Below, piece by piece: positions 1 to 5,856 of a stretch of 17,686 nt of DNA. The notes beneath the pieces were generated by a model. The model saw only the letters and a list, made by a program, of their open reading frames with translations, was not told the origin of the DNA and searched no databases. Location: NCBI GenBank assembly GCA_018716365.1, contig DVKA01000142.1, positions 1 to 17,686 of the forward strand, given 5' to 3'. Position 1 is the first letter of the stretch, and the number at the start of each line of letters is the position of its first letter. The DNA is from Candidatus Caccocola faecipullorum (lineage in GTDB: Bacteria; Synergistota; Synergistia; Synergistales; Synergistaceae). Position numbers and translations under genes: made by a program.

Positions 1-1
1 C

Positions 2-661
2 GTGCTCATTCCCGCCATACTGCTCTCGCTCTGGGCGCAGTTCAAGGTGAAGGGCGCTTTTGCGAAATACAGCGAGGTCCGGGCCATGAGCGGCCTTTCC
101 GCCGAGGAGGTTTCCCGCAGGCTGCTCGACAGGAACGGCCTTTCCGGCGTGCGCGTCGAGCGTGTGCCGGGCGAGCTTTCGGACCATTACGACCCGAGGG
201 ACAAGGTGCTTCGCCTTTCCGACAGCGTCAACGCCAGCCGCAGCATCGCGGCGATAGGCGTCGCGGCGCACGAGGTGGGCCACGCGGTGCAGGACAGGGA
301 GAATTACGGCTTCCTGAAGTTCCGCAACGCGATAGCGCCGGCGGTGCAGCTCTGCTCGACTGCGTCGATGCCGCTCTTCCTGATAGGGCTCATAATCGGC
401 TCACTGAACCTTCTGAACCTCGGGATACTGCTCTTCTGCAGCGTCCTCGTCTTCCACCTCGTGACGCTGCCGCTCGAATTCGACGCGAGCGCGCGCGCGC
501 TGCGTATGCTGCGCGAGACGAACATCCTGTCGCAGCAGGAGATCGGCGGCGCGAAGGCCGTGCTCGACGCGGCAGCTCTGACCTACGTCGCTGCGCTCGT
601 CATGACCATACTGCAGCTCGTGAGGCTGATAGCTCTGCGCGGAATGAGCCGCGACGAGTAG
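2..661 (+). CDS. Membrane zinc metallopeptidase, YugP-like (5' end outside window)
   Basis: This looks like a member of the YugP/Zn_peptidase_2 family of membrane-embedded neutral zinc metallopeptidases, whose substrates are not well defined. The visible part is 219 residues. The HEXXH zinc site reads HEVGH at residues 90-94 of this fragment, inside the family block IGVAAHEVGHAVQD. The preceding DHYDPRDKVLRLSDSV block and the later LEFDASARAL segment, with a likely third-ligand glutamate, are also typical. Hydrophobic stretches lie at the N terminus, at about 110-155 and at about 190-212. Family members usually start about 8-10 residues earlier, so the GTG at position 2 is probably internal (Val) and the true start lies left of the window. 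A terminator follows at once, so this gene ends its transcription unit. Family assignment is firm; the physiological role is not known from the sequence. Confidence 0.9.
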   Translation: MLIPAILLSLWAQFKVKGAFAKYSEVRAMSGLSAEEVSRRLLDRNGLSGVRVERVPGELSDHYDPRDKVLRLSDSVNASRSIAAIGVAAHEVGHAVQDRENYGFLKFRNAIAPAVQLCSTASMPLFLIGLIIGSLNLLNLGILLFCSVLVFHLVTLPLEFDASARALRMLRETNILSQQEIGGAKAVLDAAALTYVAALVMTILQLVRLIALRGMSRDE

Positions 662-699
662 GGCAGGCTTCGGAAGCGCAGGAAAATATTTGATTTTCG

Positions 700-727
700 T
701 CGCCGGTCCCAAAAGACCGGCGATTTT
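700..727 (+). terminator. Rho-independent terminator after the peptidase gene
   Basis: A perfect 9-bp stem (TCGCCGGTC at 700-708 with GACCGGCGA at 715-723) encloses a 6-nt loop and is followed by TTTT (724-727). It lies 39 bp after the stop codon and separates the peptidase gene from rsmB. Confidence 0.85.
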
Positions 728-796
728 ACGCCTGTATGATATACAATAGTCAGATGAAAAAACCGTGCGCGCCGCGCGCGGCAAGGGGTTGAGATC

Positions 797-2137
797 ATGA
801 GAGGACTTGAAGCCGCTCTCGCTGTCTACGGCGAGGTACGCGGCGGCGCTTTCGCCTCAGAGGCGCTGCGCAAGGTGTACCAGGAGATCGCGCCGGGCGA
901 CAGAAAACTTGCCGCGACGCTGCTCTACTGCACGCTGCGCAGGCAGAGCCTCTGGAAGACGATGCTTATAAAATACTGCAAACGCGGCCCGCGCGAGCTG
1001 CCGCCGCTGACGTGGAACGCGCTGATGGTAGGGATAGCCGGAATCGTCGAGCTGCGCCACTTCGCTCTGCCGGTGCTGATAAACGGCCTCGTTCAGGCCG
1101 TCAAGGCGGGCGGAGGGCAGAAGGACGTCGGCCTCGTCAACGCCGTTCTCCACACAGTATCGGACGAATATCCGAGATTTCTCGAAAGCCTGAAAAAAAG
1201 CGGCGCGCTGCGCGACCAGGCGCTCTACTGGGGCGTCCCCGGCTGGGCCGCAGCGCAGTGGTCGAAGGAGCTTTCGATACAGGAGGCCAAGAAGCTCGTA
1301 AGGGCGAGCGGGATGAAGACATATCTCTCGCTGCGCCTCTCGCAGGGCGTAGACCGCGACGAGTACATAGCGGAGTACAACAACTCGGGCCGCCATGCGT
1401 GGCCGTCGCCGTTCGTCGAGCGCTCCGTGCGCACCGCGGCGAACCCATTCCCGCTGGAGCTTCCGGGCTTCGGCGAGGGCAAGATAATGCCGCAGAGCGA
1501 GTCGTCGATGCTCGCCGCCGAAACGCTTGCAAAGCGCGCCGGGGGCCGTTACGTGCTCGATATGTGCTGCGGGCGCGGTGTCAAGACGGGGCAGCTCGCC
1601 GACATAATGCGCGGCGCGCGCATCGAGGCGTGGGACGTCTCGGAGCCGAAGCTCAAATCCGCGCAGTTTGAAATGATGCGTATGCGCGCCGAGGAGCGCG
1701 TGAAATTCAAGTGCGGAGATTCGCTGACGCTCGAACCAGACGAAGCGCCCGACACTATACTGCTCGACGCGCCATGTTCCGGCAGCGGGACGTGGGGCAG
1801 GCACCCCGAAGCGAAATGGCGCTGCTCGCCCGAGCAGGTCGAGGAAAACGGCAAACTACAGCGAAAGCTGCTCGAACGCGCCGCGACGCTCCTCGCGCCG
1901 GGCGGCGTGCTGATGTACAGCACATGCAGCCTCTTCCGCACGGAAAACGAAAAAATAGTCGCCGACGTGATGAGCCGCCATCCAGAGCTTGTGGAGCTTC
2001 CGGTCGAACGCAGGGCGGAGTTCATGCGCCGCGGCAAACCCTACGGGACCGTCATAATGCCCGCGCTGCCGTGGGTCGACGGATTTTACATGGCGATGCT
2101 CGCAAAGCGCCGCCACAGCTCTGCGGAGGTGGAATAA
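797..2137 (+). CDS. rsmB: 16S rRNA (cytosine-C5) methyltransferase RsmB-like
   Basis: The product is a 446-residue SAM-dependent RNA m5C methyltransferase of the RsmB/Sun (NOL1/NOP2) family, which methylates C967 of 16S rRNA in E. coli. Residues 1 to about 135 form the NusB-like RNA-binding domain. The Rossmann catalytic domain follows: SAM-binding motif I is VLDMCCGRGVKTGQLAD (253-269), motif IV with a catalytic cysteine is LDAPCSGSGTWGRHPEAKW (Cys327), and motif VI is YSTCS with the second cysteine (Cys377). Length is normal. Motif I departs from the usual DxCAAPGGKT form (see findings). The ATG has an AGGGG-type ribosome site about 10 nt upstream. A -10-like TATGATATACAAT lies at 735-747 without a convincing -35. 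The TAA stop directly abuts the next ATG, so the gene is the first of an operon with the PASTA gene and rpe. Confidence 0.92.
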   Translation: MRGLEAALAVYGEVRGGAFASEALRKVYQEIAPGDRKLAATLLYCTLRRQSLWKTMLIKYCKRGPRELPPLTWNALMVGIAGIVELRHFALPVLINGLVQAVKAGGGQKDVGLVNAVLHTVSDEYPRFLESLKKSGALRDQALYWGVPGWAAAQWSKELSIQEAKKLVRASGMKTYLSLRLSQGVDRDEYIAEYNNSGRHAWPSPFVERSVRTAANPFPLELPGFGEGKIMPQSESSMLAAETLAKRAGGRYVLDMCCGRGVKTGQLADIMRGARIEAWDVSEPKLKSAQFEMMRMRAEERVKFKCGDSLTLEPDEAPDTILLDAPCSGSGTWGRHPEAKWRCSPEQVEENGKLQRKLLERAATLLAPGGVLMYSTCSLFRTENEKIVADVMSRHPELVELPVERRAEFMRRGKPYGTVIMPALPWVDGFYMAMLAKRRHSSAEVE

Positions 2138-3328
2138 ATGGGCAGAATACACCGCTGGGGTATGCTGGTAGCCTTCCTCGTCATCATAGGCTGCGCATAT
2201 CTCGGCGTTAAAATGGTCTTCGTCGAGGACAAGGACGTCGCCGTGCCGGGCGTCACCGGAATGCAGCTCGTCGACGCGCTCAACGTGCTCCAGACGCGCG
2301 GACTGCTCGCGAAGGTCGACAAGGTAGACTCGTCCGCGCCGGAAGACACCGTCGTCGCGCAGAACCTCAGCGCCGGAGAGAAAGTCTCGAAGGGCAAGGT
2401 CGTCCTGCTCCGCGTCAGCAAGGGCGGGGCTGCTCAGGCGATACCAGACGTGCGCGGCCTGAAGTTCGAGGAGGGCGTCAAGATGCTCAGCGACGCGGGA
2501 TTCAAGGTCGACCGCGTCGTCCGCGTGACGGACAAGCTCACGCCCTCCGGCACCGTCATAGCGCAGAACCCCGCCGCGCCGCAGCGCGTCTCGTCGAACT
2601 GCATGGTGACGCTGCTCGTCAGCAGCGGCGCGAAAGGCGAGAATTCGTTCGTCGCAGTCCCGGACCTGCGCGGCTACGGGCAGCAGGCGGCGATAGACAT
2701 GATTGAACAGCTCGGCCTGCGCCTCGGTCAGACTACGGAGTCGCCCTCCGACGCAGTGCCAGAGGGCAGCGTGCTCTCGTCGCGCCCGAAAGCAGGCAGC
2801 CGTGTTCCCGCCGGTTCTCTCGTCAGCCTGACATTCGCGCGCGCCCCTCTGCCGACGGACGCGCCGCCGGTCGAAGCGCCGCCTGCGAACGATCAGGACC
2901 CCGCGCGCGCCGAGGCGGTGCGCAAGGTCGTAATAAAAGAAACCAAGCCAGTAACGATACCGACGAAGCTTCCGGCGCGCGACGAAACGCAGGTCGTCGA
3001 AACTCCGGCGCAGACGGCGAAACCTGCGGCGCCGGCCGCGACGCAGACTCCGGCTCAGCCCGCGCAGCAACAGCAGCAGGCGCAGCCGCAGCAGGCCGCG
3101 AAGCCGTCGGGGCCGCAGAAGACGGCGAAGGTGCGCTATCAGGTTCCGCCGCTCACGAAACCGCTGTCGCTTAAAATCGAACTCATGGACGACTACGGAA
3201 CGCGCGTGCTGAAAGACGGCACGGCGAAGAGCGGCGAATACATCTCGATGAACGTTCCGTACACGGGCGAAGCGAGAGTTACAATCTATCTCGGAGGCGA
3301 CTTCGTATGGCAGGACCGTTACAACTAA
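2138..3328 (+). CDS. Membrane-anchored PASTA-domain protein lacking a kinase domain
   Basis: The 396-residue protein has a short basic N terminus and one membrane anchor (about 8-28, GMLVAFLVIIGCAYLGVKMVF). Three PASTA domains follow at about 33-95, 100-163 and 172-235; each opens with a V/IP-x-V/L-x-G motif and carries a GTVIAQNP-like segment. Then come a Pro/Ala/Gln-rich linker (about 236-335) and a small beta-rich C-terminal domain (336-396). PASTA domains bind peptidoglycan fragments or beta-lactams and normally form the outer part of PrkC/Stk1 Ser/Thr kinases or class B penicillin-binding proteins. Neither a kinase nor a transpeptidase domain is present, and the gene starts directly at the anchor. 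The C-terminal domain resembles the one that ends many clostridial PrkC proteins (from memory). The ribosome site GGAGGTGG lies inside the end of rsmB. The likely role is an envelope sensor or scaffold, exposed outside the cytoplasmic membrane; this is an inference. Confidence 0.88.
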   Translation: MGRIHRWGMLVAFLVIIGCAYLGVKMVFVEDKDVAVPGVTGMQLVDALNVLQTRGLLAKVDKVDSSAPEDTVVAQNLSAGEKVSKGKVVLLRVSKGGAAQAIPDVRGLKFEEGVKMLSDAGFKVDRVVRVTDKLTPSGTVIAQNPAAPQRVSSNCMVTLLVSSGAKGENSFVAVPDLRGYGQQAAIDMIEQLGLRLGQTTESPSDAVPEGSVLSSRPKAGSRVPAGSLVSLTFARAPLPTDAPPVEAPPANDQDPARAEAVRKVVIKETKPVTIPTKLPARDETQVVETPAQTAKPAAPAATQTPAQPAQQQQQAQPQQAAKPSGPQKTAKVRYQVPPLTKPLSLKIELMDDYGTRVLKDGTAKSGEYISMNVPYTGEARVTIYLGGDFVWQDRYN

Positions 3329-3351
3329 ACGAACTCAAAAAAGGCCGCCGT

Positions 3352-4002
3352 ATGCTCATCGCGCCGTCGCTGCTCTCCGCCGACGCGCTCAACATCGGCG
3401 GGCACATCGAGCGGCTCGAAGGCGAGGCGGACTGGCTGCACGTAGACATAATGGACGGACACTTCGTCCCCAACCTCTCGTACGGCCCCGCGCTCGTCAA
3501 GGCGCTGCACAAACGCTGGCCCGAAGCCTTCCTCGACGTACACGTGATGGCGGAGCCCGCCGAGGACTTTGTTGATATGTTCCTTGCGGCCGGCCCGTCG
3601 CTGCTCACGGTGCACGCCGAGGCCGCGAAACACATCCACCGCGTGCTTCAGAAAATAAAGGACGCCGGCGTCCTCGCCGGAGTTTCGATAAATCCGGGAA
3701 CGCCCGCCGTGCTGGTTGAGCCTGTGCTCCACATGGCGGACCTCGTGCTCGTCATGTCCGTCAACCCGGGCTACGGCGGACAGTCGTTCATCCCTGAGAC
3801 GCTCGACAAAGTCCGCGAGCTGCGGATGCGCCGCGCCGAGCTCGGCCTCGGCTACATCATCGAAATCGACGGAGGCGTGAATTTACAGAACGCCGCCGCG
3901 ATATGCGAGGCTGGCTGCGACGCAGCCGTCGCCGGCAACGCGGTATTCGGCCAGCCGGATCCGGCCGAAGTAATACGGAAAATGCGCGCGTCGATCGAAT
4001 AA
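3352..4002 (+). CDS. rpe: Ribulose-phosphate 3-epimerase
   Basis: This is a TIM-barrel enzyme that interconverts D-ribulose 5-phosphate and D-xylulose 5-phosphate in the pentose phosphate pathway. Visible family motifs, in order, are APSLLSAD at the N terminus, WLHVDIMDGHFVPNLSYGP (metal and substrate residues), DVHVMAEP, the flexible loop SVNPGYGGQSF, EIDGGV and AGNAVF (phosphate binding). From the chosen ATG the protein is 216 residues and matches the usual family N terminus. Another ATG at 3307 would add 15 atypical residues and overlap the PASTA gene by 22 bp; it has a strong GGAGG upstream, so it cannot be excluded. The chosen start has an AAGG 7 nt upstream. The gene is the last of the rsmB operon and is followed by a terminator. 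Confidence 0.93.
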   Translation: MLIAPSLLSADALNIGGHIERLEGEADWLHVDIMDGHFVPNLSYGPALVKALHKRWPEAFLDVHVMAEPAEDFVDMFLAAGPSLLTVHAEAAKHIHRVLQKIKDAGVLAGVSINPGTPAVLVEPVLHMADLVLVMSVNPGYGGQSFIPETLDKVRELRMRRAELGLGYIIEIDGGVNLQNAAAICEAGCDAAVAGNAVFGQPDPAEVIRKMRASIE

Positions 4003-4023
4003 TCGCGCGAACGTAAAATTCAC

Positions 4024-4056
4024 AAAAAGGCCGCGGCTTCGCCCCGCGGCCTTTTT
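4024..4056 (+). terminator. Strong intrinsic terminator after rpe
   Basis: An 8-bp perfect GC stem (GGCCGCGG at 4029-4036 with CCGCGGCC at 4044-4051) has a 7-nt loop. It is flanked by AAAAA on the left and TTTTT (4052-4056) on the right, so it could work in both directions. It ends the rsmB-PASTA-rpe operon. Confidence 0.92.
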
Positions 4057-4109
4057 CGTACCTAATCGCCGATACCCGCGGGGCATGGCACGAAGCTGCG
4101 CCGAAAGCA

Positions 4110-4140
4110 TTGGCGCGCGCCTCCGCCGCGATAGTAGAAT
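4110..4140 (+). promoter_or_regulatory. Possible sigma-70-type promoter for the DUF4491 gene
   Basis: TTGGCG (4110-4115) and TAGAAT (4135-4140) are separated by 19 bp; the overlapping TAGTAG at 4132 would give 16 bp. The pair lies just after the rpe terminator and about 55 bp before the next start codon, which is where a promoter is needed. A 10-bp palindrome GGCGCGCGCC (4112-4121) overlaps the -35 side. The match is moderate only. Confidence 0.4.
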
Positions 4141-4193
4141 AAAAGCGGAAAAAACCGCCGCGTCCGCCGCGCCGCGAAAGAGGAGTGAAAAGC

Positions 4194-4496
4194 GTGAACT
4201 GGCTCGGAATTGCAGCCGCCGTCATATCGTTCGTCTGCATCGGGGTATTCCATCCCGTCGTGATAAAAGCGGAATATTACTTCTCGTCGCGCTGCTGGCC
4301 CGCATTCCTCGCCGCGGGCGCGCTCTGCTGCGCCGCGTCGCTCTTCGCCGGATCTCCGTTGCTTTCAATCGCGCTCGGCTCGCTCGGCTGCACGTGCCTA
4401 TGGTGCATAATCGAGCTTAAAGAGCAGGAACGCCGCGTCGCGCGCGGCTGGTTCCCGGAAAATCCGAAAAGGCGCGCAAAGCGCGGCGTAGAGTAA
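4194..4496 (+). CDS. DUF4491 family small membrane protein
   Basis: This small integral membrane protein of 100 residues matches the DUF4491 family as I recall it: an MNWxG start, the block GVFHPVVIKAEYYF, a C-W after the first helix, and the ending ELKEQERRVARGWFPENPKR. Three hydrophobic helices can be seen at about 3-20, 33-52 and 54-72, followed by a charged cytoplasmic-looking tail. The function of the family is unknown. I chose the GTG at 4194 because AGGAG (4181-4185) stands 8 nt upstream and because it yields the family-typical N terminus; the GTG at 4185 overlaps that ribosome site. The DUF4405 gene follows 93 bp downstream on the same strand, with a hairpin between them and no clear terminator, so the two may be co-transcribed. 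Confidence 0.85.
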   Translation: MNWLGIAAAVISFVCIGVFHPVVIKAEYYFSSRCWPAFLAAGALCCAASLFAGSPLLSIALGSLGCTCLWCIIELKEQERRVARGWFPENPKRRAKRGVE

Positions 4497-4534
4497 AATG
4501 TACGGGACGAACGCCGCGCCGCGGAAGCGCGCCG

Positions 4535-4570
4535 GAAATTTCGGAGGCGCGCGAAACCTCCGCCAATTTC
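4535..4570 (+). other. Intercistronic hairpin before the DUF4405 gene
   Basis: GAAATT (4535-4540) pairs with AATTTC (4565-4570) and CGGAGG (4542-4547) pairs with CCTCCG (4557-4562), giving 12 bp with a small internal loop. No T-tract follows, so it is not a standard terminator. It ends 4 nt before the AAAGGAG ribosome site of the next gene and could affect mRNA stability or translation. Role inferred only. Confidence 0.5.
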
Positions 4571-4589
4571 GTGAAAGGAGCGCCGCCAA

Positions 4590-5273
4590 GTGAAAGCCTC
4601 CGTGAAATTCAAAATCTGCATCGACCTGCTGATGACTGCCGCGCTCTACGGCTGCATGGCCTATATGCTCGTCGGCGAAGAGGCGCATGAATGGCTTGGC
4701 AGCGGCCTCGCGCTGCTCTTCGTCCTGCACAACGCGCTGAACCGCAAATGGTACGCCGCGCTCCTCACGGGACGCTACACGCCGCTGCGCGCCTTCCAGA
4801 CAGCCGTCAATCTGCTCTGCCTCGCCTCAATGGCCGCCGCCGCGGTCAGCGGAGCCGCGATGTCGCGCTATCTCTACGGCATACCGTTCCTCAGCGGCGG
4901 CGCGTCGCTCGCGCGCACGGTCCACATGCTCGCCGCCTACTGGGGCTACTGCTTCATCTCGTTGCACCTCGGCCTGCACTGGAGCATGATGCTAGGCATG
5001 ATGAAGAACGCCGCAGCGCCGCATGACGCGCCGCTATGGGTTACGCCGCTTCTTAGAACGGCGGGAGCCGCCGCCGCCCTGCTCGGCGCGCACGCGCTCA
5101 TGCGCCACAACCTGCTCGACTATATGTTCCTGCGAAATCAGTTCGTCTTCTTCGACACAGAGCGCCCGCTCTATCTCTTCTTCCTCGACTACGCCGCAAT
5201 AATGGCGCTCTGGGTGTGGCTCGCCCACTACGCGCGGATGGCGCTGATAAAGGTGCCGGCGCGGAAGAAATAG
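4590..5273 (+). CDS. DUF4405 cytochrome-b-like membrane protein
   Basis: The 227-residue integral membrane protein fits the DUF4405 family, which resembles di-haem cytochrome b subunits and often occurs with flavinylated or periplasmic redox proteins. Seen in order: a first helix (about 8-28), HEWLG (His33), LHNALNRKWY (His47), a helix at 70-90 with VSG, ARTVHM (His112) and LHLGLHW (His126, His130); these histidines are candidate haem ligands. The C-terminal part (about 150-218), with RNQFVFFDTERPLYLFFLDYAAIM, also matches family members as I recall them. The start is a GTG with AAAGGAG 9 nt upstream. Likely role: electron transfer across the cytoplasmic membrane. The partner is not visible; the neighbour is DUF4491, not a known redox gene. 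The binding of haem is an inference from histidine placement. Confidence 0.8.
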   Translation: MKASVKFKICIDLLMTAALYGCMAYMLVGEEAHEWLGSGLALLFVLHNALNRKWYAALLTGRYTPLRAFQTAVNLLCLASMAAAAVSGAAMSRYLYGIPFLSGGASLARTVHMLAAYWGYCFISLHLGLHWSMMLGMMKNAAAPHDAPLWVTPLLRTAGAAAALLGAHALMRHNLLDYMFLRNQFVFFDTERPLYLFFLDYAAIMALWVWLAHYARMALIKVPARKK

Positions 5274-5326
5274 CGCGCGGACGCGGTCTCGGCGATACGC
5301 TGACGGCCGGCTAGCCGAGCATAAAA

Positions 5327-5347
5327 ACACGTTTGCGCAAACCGTGT
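5327..5347. repeat. Palindromic element upstream of the CRISPR-like array
   Basis: GTTTGCGCAAAC (5331-5342) is a perfect 12-bp palindrome. Outer arms ACACG and CGTGT (5327-5331 and 5343-5347) extend it with one bulged base. A second, separate inverted pair CTCGGC/GCCGAG lies at 5288-5293 and 5314-5319, around the palindrome CGGCTAGCCG (5308-5317). Neither has a T-tract. They fill the 110-bp stretch between the DUF4405 stop codon and the first repeat, where an array leader would be expected. Confidence 0.5.
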
Positions 5348-5385
5348 CGGAAGATGTTACTATGTCTGTATCAGCAAGCTGTACA

Positions 5386-5612
5386 GTCACGCTCTTGCGG
5401 GCGCATGAGTTGAAACGGAAAAGAAGTGACAACCAATGCCGAAACCATCAGTCGTGCTCATGCGGGCACGTGAGTTGAAACCAGTCGCAGACGTTTTCTG
5501 ATGCTTGCGCGACTACGGTCGCGCTTTTGCGAGTGCGCAAGTTGAACCTAAAGCGCTCCGCTGAATTGCGCATTGTGGACGGTCGTACTCTTGTACAGTC
5601 ATTATCTTAAGA
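5386..5612 (+). CRISPR. Decayed CRISPR-like array, type I-C-like repeats, no cas genes
   Basis: Three 31-nt units occur at 5386-5416, 5451-5481 and 5518-5548. They share the frame GTCR-stem-TGCG-stem and end in GTTGAAAC (GTTGAACC in unit 3). The gaps are 34 and 36 nt and unrelated to each other. A fourth unit starts in phase at 5582 (GTCGTACTCTTG) but is ruined after about 12 nt. Units 1 and 2 differ at about five positions. Units 2 and 3 keep a 7-bp stem with compensated bases (unit 2: CGTGCTC with GGGCACG; unit 3: CGCGCTT with GAGTGCG, wobbles allowed); unit 1 keeps 5 bp. The layout GTCG-hairpin-CGTGnnTTGAAAC is that of type I-C repeats, which are usually 32 nt. The 10-mer TGTACAGTCA flanks the block (5380-5389 and 5592-5601). 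Divergence of every repeat and absence of cas genes point to a dead remnant. Orientation (+) is inferred from the GAAAC end. Confidence 0.65.
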
Positions 5613-5793
5613 ACGCAAAATCTATATCGCCCTGGCAATTTTTAGGTCATGGCCTCCTGAATGAGACGTTAGCGGCGGCGTAGGGTCATTACACACCCAG
5701 TACCTCTAACGATTAGAGCAGGAAGTCCTCGCTGGCCCGTCCCGCATCATCGTGCACATAAGATTGCGAGGCCGACGTTTTTTACCGTCCGAT
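5613..5793. other. Gene-free DNA of lower G+C after the array
   Basis: No open frame of useful length and no recognisable protein fragment was found on either strand. Visible structure: a perfect hairpin CTCTAA-CGA-TTAGAG (5704-5718), and a long-range pair CCTCGC (5727-5732) with GCGAGG (5766-5771) followed 6 nt later by TTTTTT (5778-5783). The latter might be the end of a small plus-strand transcript or the tail of the former array, but no further repeat is seen at the expected phase (about 5648 or 5713). Confidence 0.4.
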
Positions 5794-5824
5794 AAAACAA
5801 GCGCGCCGCATCCCCGCGGCGCGC
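5794..5824 (-). terminator. Intrinsic terminator of the sugar ABC operon
   Basis: On the minus strand, GCGCGCCGC (5824-5816) pairs with GCGGCGCGC (5809-5801), a perfect 9-bp stem with a 6-nt loop, followed by TTGTTTT. It lies 33 bp after the permease stop codon. Confidence 0.88.
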
Positions 5825-5856
5825 TCGGCTCATCTCTATAAAAATCTCCCGCGTCC

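Noticed and set aside
1856..3070. A 404-codon open frame on the minus strand across rsmB and the PASTA gene
   Set aside because: Arg-rich translation typical of a shadow frame. It crosses the junction of two well-supported genes on the other strand.
3307..3351. Extension of rpe to the ATG at 3307
   Set aside because: It has a good GGAGG upstream, but that sequence codes for the end of the PASTA protein. The 15 extra residues are unlike Rpe N termini and would overlap the upstream gene by 22 bp. Not fully excluded.
5700..5780. Possible tRNA or known small RNA in the gene-free island
   Set aside because: A hairpin and a long-range stem are present, but no cloverleaf, T-loop sequence or known RNA motif could be assembled.
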